The notes under the pieces were generated by a model that was not told the origin of the DNA, made no database searches, and was given only the letters and a program-made list of their open reading frames with translations. A DNA stretch of 64,000 nt. Source: RGIG6919 sp045531905. GTDB lineage: Bacteria; Bacillota; Clostridia; Lachnospirales; Lachnospiraceae. Shown in pieces: positions 41,255 through 50,370 of the stretch. Location: contig JAZSEY010000019.1 in assembly GCA_045531905.1 (NCBI GenBank), forward strand, positions 1 through 64,000. The letters run 5' to 3'. Made by a program: the position numbers and the translations under genes. How positions within the stretch are numbered: the stretch's first letter is position 1; the number at the start of each line of letters is the position of its first letter.

Positions 41255-42349
41255 ATGATTTCAAATCAGATATTGCAGGATACAATAGAGGGGATTAAGT
41301 CTATTACCAGAACAGATTTATGTGTAATGGATACGGATGGCAAGATTTTGGCGACTACGCTACGGGAGGCGTCAGAGTGTGAGAAGGCTGTCTTAGCATT
41401 TGTGGATTCACCGGCGGAGAGTCAGGTTTTGAACGGATATCAGTTTTTTAAGGTATTTGATGATAATCAGTTAGAATATGTGATTATCGCAAAGGGAGAA
41501 GCTGATGATGTATATATGATTGGAAAACTGGCTACCCTACAGGTGCAGAATTTGCTTGTTGCATACAAGGAACGCTTTGATAAGGATAACTTTATCAAGA
41601 ATCTGTTATTGGACAATCTGCTTTTAGTAGATATTTACAACCGTGCAAAAAAGTTGCATATTGACACAGATGTGAGAAGAATTGTATTTATCATTGAGAC
41701 TAAGAATGAGAAAGATACCAATGCGAATGCGTTAGAGACTGTTCGTAATATCTTTGCCAGCAAAGCGAAGGATTTTATTACAGCAGTAGATGAGAAGAAT
41801 ATTATTCTGGTGAAGGAAGTTAAGCAGAACGAGACCTATGACGATATGGAGAAGACTGCAAAGGTTATCGTGGATATGCTGAATACAGAAGCTATGGCTA
41901 GTGTGCATGTTGCATATGGTACTATGGTGAATGAGATTAAGGAAGTATCCCGTTCATACAAGGAAGCTAAGATGGCTTTAGATGTGGGCAAGATTTTCTA
42001 CAGCAATAAGAACATTATTGCATACAGCAATCTTGGTATTGGTCGTTTGATTTATCAGTTGCCAATTCCTCTGTGTAAGATGTTCATCAAGGAAATTTTT
42101 GATGGCCGTTCACCAGATGAGTTAGATGAAGAAACATTAATGACAATTAACAAGTTCTTCGAGAATAGTTTGAATGTGTCTGAGACTTCAAGACAGCTTT
42201 ATATTCACAGGAATACTCTTGTGTATCGTTTAGATAAGTTGCAGAAGAGTACAGGTTTGGATTTGCGAGTATTTGAAGATGCAATTACATTTAAGATTGC
42301 TTTAATGGTTGTAAAGTATATGAAATATATGGAGTCATTAGAATACTAG
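41255..42349 (+). CDS. CdaR/PucR-family transcriptional regulator
   Basis: 364 residues from the ATG at 41255 (GGGAGG upstream); an earlier in-frame ATG lacks one. The first 130 residues fit a sugar-diacid-type sensory domain (ITRTDLCVMDTDGKILATT), the middle is a GGDEF-like degenerate domain (MASVHVAYGTMVNEIKEVSRSYKEAKMALD), and the C-terminus has the PucR helix-turn-helix (LNVSETSRQLYIHRNTLVYRLDKLQKSTG). Ligand and targets are unknown; it is 14 bp from ftsE and could be co-transcribed with it. Confidence 0.88.
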   Translation: MISNQILQDTIEGIKSITRTDLCVMDTDGKILATTLREASECEKAVLAFVDSPAESQVLNGYQFFKVFDDNQLEYVIIAKGEADDVYMIGKLATLQVQNLLVAYKERFDKDNFIKNLLLDNLLLVDIYNRAKKLHIDTDVRRIVFIIETKNEKDTNANALETVRNIFASKAKDFITAVDEKNIILVKEVKQNETYDDMEKTAKVIVDMLNTEAMASVHVAYGTMVNEIKEVSRSYKEAKMALDVGKIFYSNKNIIAYSNLGIGRLIYQLPIPLCKMFIKEIFDGRSPDELDEETLMTINKFFENSLNVSETSRQLYIHRNTLVYRLDKLQKSTGLDLRVFEDAITFKIALMVVKYMKYMESLEY

Positions 42350-42362
42350 AGAAAGGAGCGCT

Positions 42363-43055
42363 GTGAATATGTTAGCGCTTGAGAATGTAACTGTGACTTA
42401 TCCTACTGGCGTGACTGCGCTGGACGATGTGTCTTTGCATATTGAGAAGGGTGAGTTTGTATTTATTGTAGGTAGCAGTGGTTCCGGTAAGACAACCTTA
42501 ATGAAACTGTTACTGAAAGAATTGAATCCAACATCAGGCAAGGTTACTGTGCTTGGTAAGGATTATTCAAAAATGAAGAGAAGAGAGATTCCTAAACTAC
42601 GTAGAAAGATGGGAGTTGTATTCCAGAATTTCCGTTTGTTGAAGGATAGAACTATCTATGAGAATGTAGCATTTGCACAGAGAGTAATTGAGACACCTAC
42701 CCGTTATATCAGAAGACAGGTGCCTTCTATGTTGACATTGGTTGGCTTGGCAAATAAGTACAAATGTTACCCTAAAGAGTTATCCGGTGGTGAGCAGCAG
42801 AGAGTTGCTCTTGCAAGAGCTTTGGTGAACAATCCTGAGATTTTACTTGCAGATGAGCCAACTGGTAACTTGGATCCTAAGAATTCAATGGATATCATGC
42901 ATTTATTGGAGGATGTCAATAAACGTGGAACCACAGTGGTAGTGGTAACGCATAACCGTGAGATTGTAAATATGATGCAGAAGCGAGTAGTTACAGTAAA
43001 ACACGGTAAGATAACAAGTGACGAGAAAAAAGGTGGGTATATAGATGAAGATTAG
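42363..43055 (+). CDS. ftsE: Cell division ATP-binding protein FtsE
   Basis: 230 residues. LENVTVTYPTGVTALDDVSL at the start, Walker A GSSGSGKTT, signature LSGGEQQR, Walker B ILLADEPTGNLDP and the switch His in VVTHNRE. With FtsX it uses ATP to activate septal murein hydrolases across the membrane. The start is GTG at 42363 or the ATG six bases later; AAAGGAG suits either. It overlaps ftsX by 11 bases. Confidence 0.96.
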   Translation: MNMLALENVTVTYPTGVTALDDVSLHIEKGEFVFIVGSSGSGKTTLMKLLLKELNPTSGKVTVLGKDYSKMKRREIPKLRRKMGVVFQNFRLLKDRTIYENVAFAQRVIETPTRYIRRQVPSMLTLVGLANKYKCYPKELSGGEQQRVALARALVNNPEILLADEPTGNLDPKNSMDIMHLLEDVNKRGTTVVVVTHNREIVNMMQKRVVTVKHGKITSDEKKGGYIDED

Positions 43056-43959
43056 TACGATTTGGTATACGTTTAGTCAGGGCATTAAAAATATCCGCCG
43101 TAACCTGATGTTTTCATTGGCTTCCATAGGTACTATGGTTGCCTGCCTGTTCTTATTCGGCATTTTCTACATGATTGTGTTGAATTTCCAATCGGCGGTA
43201 AATACAGTACAGGCGAACGTTTCGATTTCTGTATTCTTTAACGAAGGAGCCTCACAGGAACAGATAGAGGCCATTGGTGAAGAGATTCGTTATCGTGAAG
43301 AATTGAATACAATTGCCTTTGTGTCAGCAGATGATGCATGGGCTACATTTATTGAAGAGACTTATGGTAAAGAGAATTCTTCTTATATTTCAGAGGCCTT
43401 TGGTGAGGACAATCCATTGGAGAATTCGGCATCTTATGAGATTACGTTAAAGGATGTGTCAAAACAGGAAGCATTTGTTAAGTTTGTTTCCGGATTACCA
43501 GGGGTTCGTTCTGTAAAGAGTTCTGAAGCAGTAGCTAATAGTTTAACCAGTTTGAATTCATTGGTTGGTGTTGCTTCTTTGGCGATTATTGTAATTTTGT
43601 TATTGGTTGCTATTTTCTTGATTACCAACACTATTACCATTGGTATTACTGTTCGTAAGGAAGAGATTGGTATCATGAAATTAATTGGTGCCACAGACTT
43701 TTTTGTCAGAGCACCGTTCATGGTTGAAGGTATGATTATTGGTCTTGTGGGTTCTGCAATTCCAGTCATTGTGCTTCGATATATGTATCAGAATGTGGTA
43801 GATTATCTGATTGCAAGATTTCCAATCATTAACACCTTGGTAACCTTTGTGTCTACAGATGAAGTATTTACTACATTGACACCGGTATGTTTGATTGTCG
43901 GTGTAGGTATTGGTCTTTTAGGTAGTATCATTACTACAAGAAAGCATTTACGTGTTTAA
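43045..43959 (+). CDS. ftsX: Cell division protein FtsX
   Basis: 304 residues with the FtsX layout: membrane helix near 25-45, a large extracellular loop (about 50-170, with VSISVFFNEGASQEQIEAI), and three C-terminal membrane helices with VRKEEIGIMKLIGATDFFVRAPF between. The extracellular loop docks a coiled-coil hydrolase regulator in other species, which here is the next gene, 14 bp downstream. Confidence 0.95.
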   Translation: MKISTIWYTFSQGIKNIRRNLMFSLASIGTMVACLFLFGIFYMIVLNFQSAVNTVQANVSISVFFNEGASQEQIEAIGEEIRYREELNTIAFVSADDAWATFIEETYGKENSSYISEAFGEDNPLENSASYEITLKDVSKQEAFVKFVSGLPGVRSVKSSEAVANSLTSLNSLVGVASLAIIVILLLVAIFLITNTITIGITVRKEEIGIMKLIGATDFFVRAPFMVEGMIIGLVGSAIPVIVLRYMYQNVVDYLIARFPIINTLVTFVSTDEVFTTLTPVCLIVGVGIGLLGSIITTRKHLRV

Positions 43960-43973
43960 TAGGAGATGATGAA

Positions 43974-45131
43974 ATGAAGAAGTTTTTTAAGGCTCTTGCA
44001 GTTTTTATGGCAGCAGTTATGCTTGCAACTTCTATGCCTGCTACTACGGTAAAGGCGGTTGACACATCTGACTTGGAAGAAAAAAAGGAAGATGCTGAAA
44101 AGAAGCGTGATGAAGTAAAAAAACTGATTGAGGAGTTGGAAGCGGATAAGGCGAGTCTGGAAAAAGCAGTAAAAGCATTAGATGGACAGATTACTGAGAT
44201 TTCGGAATTTATTGAAGAGTTATCCAACGAGATTGCTTCTTTAGAAGAACAGATAGAGATTAAGGCTGCAGAACTTGTTGTGGCTAAGGACAACGAAGCA
44301 AAGCAGTATAGTGCAATGCAGAAACGTATTCAATTTTTGTATGAGAATGGCAGGATGGACTATCTGGGGGCTGTGCTTTCGGCAAGTTCTATGTCTAGCA
44401 TTTTGAATCGTTCTGAGTATGTTACACAGATTTCTGCATATGATTATAATATGTTGATGAATCTCATTGCAGTCCGTAGAAAGATTGCAGATGATGAATT
44501 GAAGTTGAAGACGGATAAGGATGCAGCGGAAGAATTAAAGGTTCAGAATGAAGAAATGCAGGCTTCCTTAGAAGCAACTCAGGCACAGAAGAAAAAGCAG
44601 ATTACAAAGTATAATGAAAGTATTGCAGAACAAGCTGCGATTGAAAAGAAATACGAAGAAGAAGTTGAGAAGTACGATGAGGAGATTAAGGCTGCTGAAG
44701 AGGCTGCCAGAAATGATGATGGAACCATTTACTATACTGGTGGCAAGTTAAATTGGCCTTGTCCTGCCAGTCATCGAATTACTTCAAAATTTGGTCCTCG
44801 TAATACAGGTATTCCGGGAGCATCCACATATCATAAAGGTATTGATATTGGTGTTCCGGTTGGTAATTCAGTAGTAGCTGCTGAGGCTGGAACCGTAATT
44901 GCCGTTAGTTATAACTATGCAAGAGGTTATTATGTTATGGTCAATCATGGTGGTGGACTTACTACCTTATATCAGCACTGTAACAAAATCACAGTTTCTG
45001 TGGGACAAAAGGTTGAGCGTGGTGAGCAGGTAGCACTTTCCGGTAATACCGGAATTGGTAGTGGACCTCACTTGCATTTTGAAGTTCGTGAGAACGGAAC
45101 TCCAGTTGACCCATTGAATTATTTGCAGTAG
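43974..45131 (+). CDS. FtsEX-linked murein hydrolase with coiled coil and M23 domain
   Basis: 385 residues. A signal peptide (cleavage after VKA or nearby) precedes a long coiled coil (about 30-240, Lys/Glu/Ala-rich) and a C-terminal M23 peptidase domain with HKGIDIGVP and GPHLHFEVRENGTPVDP, the zinc-binding His/Asp positions. This is the EnvC/PcsB/CwlO arrangement, where FtsEX moves the coiled coil to free the hydrolase. Unlike EnvC, its metal ligands look intact, so it may cleave peptidoglycan itself. Confidence 0.9.
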   Translation: MKKFFKALAVFMAAVMLATSMPATTVKAVDTSDLEEKKEDAEKKRDEVKKLIEELEADKASLEKAVKALDGQITEISEFIEELSNEIASLEEQIEIKAAELVVAKDNEAKQYSAMQKRIQFLYENGRMDYLGAVLSASSMSSILNRSEYVTQISAYDYNMLMNLIAVRRKIADDELKLKTDKDAAEELKVQNEEMQASLEATQAQKKKQITKYNESIAEQAAIEKKYEEEVEKYDEEIKAAEEAARNDDGTIYYTGGKLNWPCPASHRITSKFGPRNTGIPGASTYHKGIDIGVPVGNSVVAAEAGTVIAVSYNYARGYYVMVNHGGGLTTLYQHCNKITVSVGQKVERGEQVALSGNTGIGSGPHLHFEVRENGTPVDPLNYLQ

Positions 45132-45142
45132 CGATTTGAAAG

Positions 45143-45168
45143 AACAGGTCGTCAGACCTGTTTTTTCG
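45143..45168 (+). terminator. Terminator after the FtsEX-hydrolase operon
   Basis: AACAGGTC (45143-45150), loop GTCA, GACCTGTT (45155-45162), then TTTT. The following ctpA-like gene starts 39 bp later and has no clear promoter, so readthrough may occur. Confidence 0.85.
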
Positions 45169-45206
45169 CTTTTATAAATCTTTGAAGTATAAGGAGAGAA
45201 TTAAGC

Positions 45207-46424
45207 ATGAAAAAAAGAGTAATAGGCATGTTGTTGGCAGTTTCTGTGATGTCTACACTATTTACAGGCTGTAATTGGCAGACTGTACAGGATAAGATTA
45301 TGACAGGTACATCTACAGAAAGTTCAGAGAAAAAAGAAGAGCTTTCTATGAATGATGTGGAGGACAAGGTAGAAGATATTCAGGAATTAATCAATGAAAA
45401 CTTCTATTTTGGAACAGAAGAGGCTGATTATGAGGAAGGCATTTACAAGGGCTTGCTTGAGAGTTTAGATGACCCATATTCTGTGTATTATACAAAAGAG
45501 GAATTTGCAGAATTACAGCAGGAAACTTCTGGTGAGTATGTGGGTATCGGTGTGCAGGTTTCACAGGATGTGAAGACTATGACGATTACGGTGACAAGAG
45601 TATTTCCAGGTAGTCCGGCGGAAGAAGCTGGCGTGTTAAAGGGTGATGTGGTTACCGGTGTAGATGATTTTGTGTTTAATGGTGAAGAAGTCAGTGACGT
45701 TGTAGAATTGATTAAGGGAGAAGAAGGTACTACTGTAGAGTTAGAGGTATACCGTGAAAGTGTAGGCGATTATGTTCGCATGACTGTTGAACGTAGAAAG
45801 GTAGAGAACCCTACTGTAACCTATGAAATGTTGGATGACAATATTGGTTACATTCAGGTTACAGATTTCTATGATGTAACAGCAACACAGTATGTGGCTG
45901 CGATTGAGAATTTGGAAGCACAGGGAATGGAAAGTCTTGTAGTAGACCTTCGCGACAATCCGGGTGGATTGCTTTCTGCTGTTATTGATATGTTAAATTA
46001 TATGTTGCCGGAAGGTATGCTGGTTTATACAGAGGATAAGGATGGCAATATCACAAATCAGTTTGCGTCTACCAATAAGCATGTATTTGAATTGCCGGTG
46101 GCAGTTTTGGTAAATGGTAACAGTGCTAGTGCGTCAGAGATTTATGCAGGTGCTATGCAGGATAGAGGTGCTGCAACCATCGTAGGTACACAGACCTACG
46201 GTAAGGGAATTGTACAGCGTTTGTATCCGTTAGATGATGGTTCCGGTGTGAAGTTGACTGTAAGTAAGTATTTTACACCAAATGGAAATGATATTCATGA
46301 AATTGGTATTACACCAAATGAAGTTATTGATTTACCGGATGAACTTAAGACGAAGTCTGTATTAGAACATGATGAGGATGTGCAGTTACAAAAAGCAATT
46401 GAAATATTAATGTCGCAGATGTAA
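45207..46424 (+). CDS. ctpA: Carboxy-terminal processing peptidase (S41), lipoprotein
   Basis: 405 residues. A lipobox LFTGC near residue 22 marks a lipoprotein. A PDZ domain (about 95-185, VGIGVQVSQD and SPAEEAGVLKGDVVTGVD) is followed by the S41 core with DLRDNPGGLL, the nucleophile Ser306 in GNSASASEI and the general base Lys in QTYGKGIVQ. It degrades or trims exported proteins, perhaps division or sporulation factors. It follows the FtsEX operon, as in several Firmicutes. Confidence 0.93.
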   Translation: MKKRVIGMLLAVSVMSTLFTGCNWQTVQDKIMTGTSTESSEKKEELSMNDVEDKVEDIQELINENFYFGTEEADYEEGIYKGLLESLDDPYSVYYTKEEFAELQQETSGEYVGIGVQVSQDVKTMTITVTRVFPGSPAEEAGVLKGDVVTGVDDFVFNGEEVSDVVELIKGEEGTTVELEVYRESVGDYVRMTVERRKVENPTVTYEMLDDNIGYIQVTDFYDVTATQYVAAIENLEAQGMESLVVDLRDNPGGLLSAVIDMLNYMLPEGMLVYTEDKDGNITNQFASTNKHVFELPVAVLVNGNSASASEIYAGAMQDRGAATIVGTQTYGKGIVQRLYPLDDGSGVKLTVSKYFTPNGNDIHEIGITPNEVIDLPDELKTKSVLEHDEDVQLQKAIEILMSQM

Positions 46425-46459
46425 TATTTGTAGGCATTTACAAATAAGGGGGCGTTATC

Positions 46460-48355
46460 ATGCAAATTCAATCTTTATGTATTCGCAATTTTAAATCGAT
46501 TCGTGAATTGGAGATTCAAGATGTTGAGAACTCCCTTATTTTGGTGGGTAAGAATAACACCGGAAAAACTGCTGTGTTGGATGCCATACGAGTGGTAACG
46601 GGGCACTATACTGTGGCAGAGCAGGATTTTAATGAGAAGAAACAGAATATCGAGATTGATATCGTTTTGTCCATTACGGAAGAGGATTTGCAACAATTCC
46701 ATGGACGTGGTGTGGTCAGCAATTATAAGAGATTTGATGCGTGGAAACAGGAGTTTTGTGACAAATTGCCATCCTTTCATGAAGGACAATTGTCGTTTAC
46801 CTGCGTCGTGAATCGTAATGGTACTATTCGATATGATGATGGCAGCCAGAAACACAATTCTTATATTTTAAGTGTTTTACCAAAACTGCATTTTATTGAT
46901 ACTACGAGAAATTTAACATCTTTCCAGGAAGATTTGTTAATATTCCAAAAGGCAGAAGATCTCAGTTGTCTGCGCTCTAATGCATGTATGTTTGACAAAG
47001 CAAAGAATTGCAATCATTGCTTTAGTTGTATTGGCTTGATAAATCAGAAGAAGCCAGAGGAGTTACAACTACATGAGACAGCAAAATTGCTGGAATACAA
47101 GATTTACCAGTTAAATATCGATGAGTTTTCTAAGAGAATGAATGCAAACTATCATAAAAATGGTGGTGTAGAGGAAATTGTTTATTCGCTTTCTTATGAT
47201 ATGGATAAGATGTTCTCTATTAAGGCAGAAGCTTGGCACGAGGCGCTTAGGCGAGAAAATAGCATCGATAATTTGAGCAATGGTATGCGCAGTATTTATA
47301 TGTTATCAATGCTGGAAACCTATATAGAAGATGAGAAGCGCATGCAGAGCATTATTGTAGTGGAGTATCCGGAATTGTTTTTGCATCCATCTTTACAAAA
47401 GACAGCCAGTAAGATTTTGTATCGATTGTCAAAAAAGAACCAAGTGATATTTACAACGCATTCACCTAACATTGTGGCGAATTTTACAAGAGGGCAAATT
47501 TGTCAGATGATTTTAGATGACGAAGGTTATTCTGTGGCAAGACAGAATGCAGATATTGATGACATTTTGGATGATTTGGGGTACAGTGCCAATGACTTTT
47601 TGAATGTGGATTTTGTGTTCATCGTGGAAGGAAAGCAGGATAAAACCAGATTTCCTCTATTGCTGGAAAAGTATTATTCGGATGTGCATGATGAAGAGGG
47701 GAACCTGTCCCGCATATCAATTGTGACTACTAATAGTTGTACCAATATCAAAACCTACGCCAACTTAAAATATATGAATCAATTATATTTGAAAGATCAA
47801 TTTTTGATGATTCGGGATGGCGATGGAAAAGACAGGGAAGCTCTTGCAGAGCAGCTTTGCGAATACTACGCAGAACGAAATAAACAGGATATTGATAAGT
47901 TACCAATAGTTGAACGGCAGAATGTGTTAATACTAAAATATTACTCCTTCGAGAATTATTTTTTGAATTCTGAAATCATGGCACACATTGGCGTGGTAGA
48001 AAGTGTGGATGCCTTTTGGGAAACTTTGTTTGAAAAATGGCAGCAATACTTGTATCGGATTAAGAGTGGCATACATCTGATAGAAGTGTTGGGCAAGAAT
48101 ATAGACACAGTAGATGAATTGAAGGAGAATTTTGAGACCTTCAAAATCTATATGCGTGGACATAATCTTTTCGATATTTTTTACGGTCGATTCAAGGAAC
48201 AGGAGACAGAATTATTAAGGCGGTATCTGGAATTGGCGCCAAGAGAAGATTTTCAGGATATTTTAGATGCAATAGATTCCTTTGTTTATTTTGATTGCAG
48301 AAAAAAACATGAAGAGGAAGGAGTTACGTATGGCAGGCAGCAAAAAATGGAATAA
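46460..48355 (+). CDS. OLD-family ATP-dependent nuclease with Cys-rich insert
   Basis: 631 residues. An N-terminal SMC-like ATPase starts IRNFKSIRELEIQ with Walker A GKNNTGKT (30-37); signature and Walker B regions follow (NLSNGMRS, IIVVEYPELFLHP) and QVIFTTHSPNIV. A Cys-rich insert near 170-195 (CLRSNAC, then NCNHCFSC) may bind zinc or an Fe-S cluster. The C-terminal Toprim nuclease part begins FVFIVEGKQDKTRF with acidic RDGDGKD. OLD nucleases act in repair and phage defence. A dyad TATTTGTA/TACAAATA (46425-46446) sits just before its GGGGG binding site. Confidence 0.85.
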   Translation: MQIQSLCIRNFKSIRELEIQDVENSLILVGKNNTGKTAVLDAIRVVTGHYTVAEQDFNEKKQNIEIDIVLSITEEDLQQFHGRGVVSNYKRFDAWKQEFCDKLPSFHEGQLSFTCVVNRNGTIRYDDGSQKHNSYILSVLPKLHFIDTTRNLTSFQEDLLIFQKAEDLSCLRSNACMFDKAKNCNHCFSCIGLINQKKPEELQLHETAKLLEYKIYQLNIDEFSKRMNANYHKNGGVEEIVYSLSYDMDKMFSIKAEAWHEALRRENSIDNLSNGMRSIYMLSMLETYIEDEKRMQSIIVVEYPELFLHPSLQKTASKILYRLSKKNQVIFTTHSPNIVANFTRGQICQMILDDEGYSVARQNADIDDILDDLGYSANDFLNVDFVFIVEGKQDKTRFPLLLEKYYSDVHDEEGNLSRISIVTTNSCTNIKTYANLKYMNQLYLKDQFLMIRDGDGKDREALAEQLCEYYAERNKQDIDKLPIVERQNVLILKYYSFENYFLNSEIMAHIGVVESVDAFWETLFEKWQQYLYRIKSGIHLIEVLGKNIDTVDELKENFETFKIYMRGHNLFDIFYGRFKEQETELLRRYLELAPREDFQDILDAIDSFVYFDCRKKHEEEGVTYGRQQKME

Positions 48356-49541
48356 AACGCGAAAAAGAATATTTGAAATTGTAGAGGTAGGAAATGATCT
48401 GGACTATGTCAGTCGAGCATATGATTTTTTAGGTGCATTTGCTATCATTATCAATTTGGTTGCAAGTATTATGCATACATATGATAATATGCGTTTGCAG
48501 TACGGTGAGATTTTGTTGTTGATTGAGCAAGTTACGGTGGCATTTTTTGCAGTGGATTATATTTTGCGCATTTTAACTGCCAAGTTTCTGTTTCCGGAGG
48601 ATAACGAAGGGAAGGCATTGGGTAAATATTTGATATCCTTTAATGGTGTGATTGATTTCTTGTCAGTGGTGCCATACTATTTACCTGTGTTTTTTCCAGC
48701 GGGAACGGTGGCATTCCGTATGATTCGAATTGTGCGTATTTTCCGTTTGTTCCGAATTAATGCTTATCATGATTCGTTAAGTGTTATTCGGGAGGTTATT
48801 TATGGTAAGAGACAGCAGCTGGTCTCTTCTGTTTTTATTATTTTAATACTGATGATTGGTTCTAGTCTTTGTATGTATAGTTTAGAACATGAGGCTCAGC
48901 CGGAGGTGTTTTCAAATGCTTTTTCCGGTATCTGGTGGGCAACCTCTACACTGTTAACTGTAGGATATGGAGATATTTATCCGATTACTACCTTGGGAAA
49001 GTTGTTTGGTATTGTGATATCCTTTCTTGGGGTGGGAATGGTTGCAATTCCTACGGGTATTATTTCTGCGGGCTTTGTAGACCAATATTCTTCTATTAAA
49101 AGACGCAATGAATATGGTTATGAGGCAGATATGCAATTCATTAAGGTGCATATTGAAGCAAATGATATTTGGTGCGGAAAGCGTGTGGCAGATTTGGATT
49201 TGCCGGTGGGCATTATTATTGCGATTATTAAGCGTTATGATGAAATTATTATTCCAAGAGGCGACATGATTTTGCAAAATGAGGACGTGGTTATACTAGG
49301 TGCTGAGCCATATGAGGATCATGAGCATATCAATCTAAAAGAGATAGTGTTGAAGAAACAGAATCCTTGGGTGGGTGTGCGAATTAAGGATTTAGACATT
49401 TCCAGACAATCTATCATCGTAGTTGTGAAGAGACGAAATAAGATATTGATTCCGAATGGAAAGATGATACTGCAGACGGGTGACAGAGTTTTTATGTATA
49501 CAAAGTTGCATCTTCCGGATTCTAAAGAGATGGAGATATAA
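48330..49541 (+). CDS. Voltage-gated-type potassium channel with two TrkA_C domains
   Basis: 403 residues from the ATG at 48330 (AGGAAGGAG), overlapping the nuclease gene by 26 bases. Six membrane segments include an S4 with spaced arginines (FRMIRIVRIFRLFRIN) and the selectivity filter TVGYGD near 211-216. The cytoplasmic part holds two TrkA_C-like domains (GKRVADLDLPVGIIIAIIKRYDE and GVRIKDLDISRQSIIVVVKRR), which in other channels bind small ligands such as c-di-AMP. Translational coupling to the nuclease is likely. Confidence 0.88.
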   Translation: MAGSKKWNKTRKRIFEIVEVGNDLDYVSRAYDFLGAFAIIINLVASIMHTYDNMRLQYGEILLLIEQVTVAFFAVDYILRILTAKFLFPEDNEGKALGKYLISFNGVIDFLSVVPYYLPVFFPAGTVAFRMIRIVRIFRLFRINAYHDSLSVIREVIYGKRQQLVSSVFIILILMIGSSLCMYSLEHEAQPEVFSNAFSGIWWATSTLLTVGYGDIYPITTLGKLFGIVISFLGVGMVAIPTGIISAGFVDQYSSIKRRNEYGYEADMQFIKVHIEANDIWCGKRVADLDLPVGIIIAIIKRYDEIIIPRGDMILQNEDVVILGAEPYEDHEHINLKEIVLKKQNPWVGVRIKDLDISRQSIIVVVKRRNKILIPNGKMILQTGDRVFMYTKLHLPDSKEMEI

Positions 49542-49550
49542 CTGCGATTC

Positions 49551-49580
49551 GACGAATGGTATGAAATGGCTGACAAATGG
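49551..49580 (-). promoter_or_regulatory. Paired LytTR-type sites upstream of the two-component operon
   Basis: Two 9-bp elements, GACGAATGG (49551-49559) and GACAAATGG (49572-49580), are direct repeats 21 bp apart. On the minus strand they read CCATTCGTC and CCATTTGTC, like the pair upstream of the lipoprotein gene at 51660. LytTR dimers bind such two-turn-spaced repeats. Confidence 0.7.
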
Positions 49581-49644
49581 CTTTTGTTTTCGTTGGCAAA
49601 TGTAGTATGATAGGAGAGGTAAATACTATTTTTGGAGAAGGCAT

Positions 49645-50370
49645 ATGAAGTTCAACTTTGCTATTTGCGATGACAACAAGGCTCATCTGGCTGATATAAA
49701 GAATACAATTTGCAAACTGTCAGATAGATATCAGATTCAGGTATCAGTGTATACTTCTGCCAATGAATTGCTGAACGCAATTGTTGAGGCAAAGCAAAAT
49801 AATATGCTATTGCCAGAGTTTGTCATGCTTGATATTGAATTGCCAGATATTAATGGAATCGAATTAGGAAAACAAATTAAACAGATATATCCAGAAGTGT
49901 GTCTTGTTTTGGTTACTTCTTATGCTGAATATGCGGTGCAGGGTTACGAGGCTAAGGCGGATAGATATCTATTAAAGCCGATTCTAGAGGAACATATTGA
50001 GAGTTTGCTTACGGAGTATATTCGTGACCAGGGAAAGTTGAAGAAGATTATTGTAAAAGATAAAGAGCAGGAACACTTGATTTTTATTAAGGATATCCTG
50101 TATATTAGTGCAGAGGACAAGTATACGATTCTTTATACAGAGAATAATCGCTATTTTGATTACAAGAGTCTCAAGGAATATGAGGAGTTATTGGCCGATT
50201 ATGGTTTTTTCCGCATACATAGAAAGCATATTGTAAATATGTATCATCATAAGACTTTGAAAAAGGGTTTTGTAACCTTAAGCAATGACACCGAGATTCC
50301 AGTCAGCAGAAGGCGAGAGGTCTCATATAGAGAAAAATTGATGAAGATGCTTGAGAGAGATTTGCTATGA
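49645..50370 (+). CDS. LytTR-family response regulator
   Basis: 241 residues. Receiver domain: acidic pair near the start (AICDDN), phospho-acceptor Asp in FVMLDIELPDINGIELG, Thr/Ser in VLVTSYAEYAVQGYEAKADRYLLKP. LytTR DNA-binding domain from about 135 (IIVKDKEQEHLIFIKDILYISAEDKYTILYT, then FFRIHRKHIVNM). AgrA-like. The histidine kinase gene overlaps its end by four bases. Sites matching LytTR repeats lie upstream of this operon and of the lipoprotein gene downstream. Confidence 0.94.
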   Translation: MKFNFAICDDNKAHLADIKNTICKLSDRYQIQVSVYTSANELLNAIVEAKQNNMLLPEFVMLDIELPDINGIELGKQIKQIYPEVCLVLVTSYAEYAVQGYEAKADRYLLKPILEEHIESLLTEYIRDQGKLKKIIVKDKEQEHLIFIKDILYISAEDKYTILYTENNRYFDYKSLKEYEELLADYGFFRIHRKHIVNMYHHKTLKKGFVTLSNDTEIPVSRRREVSYREKLMKMLERDLL

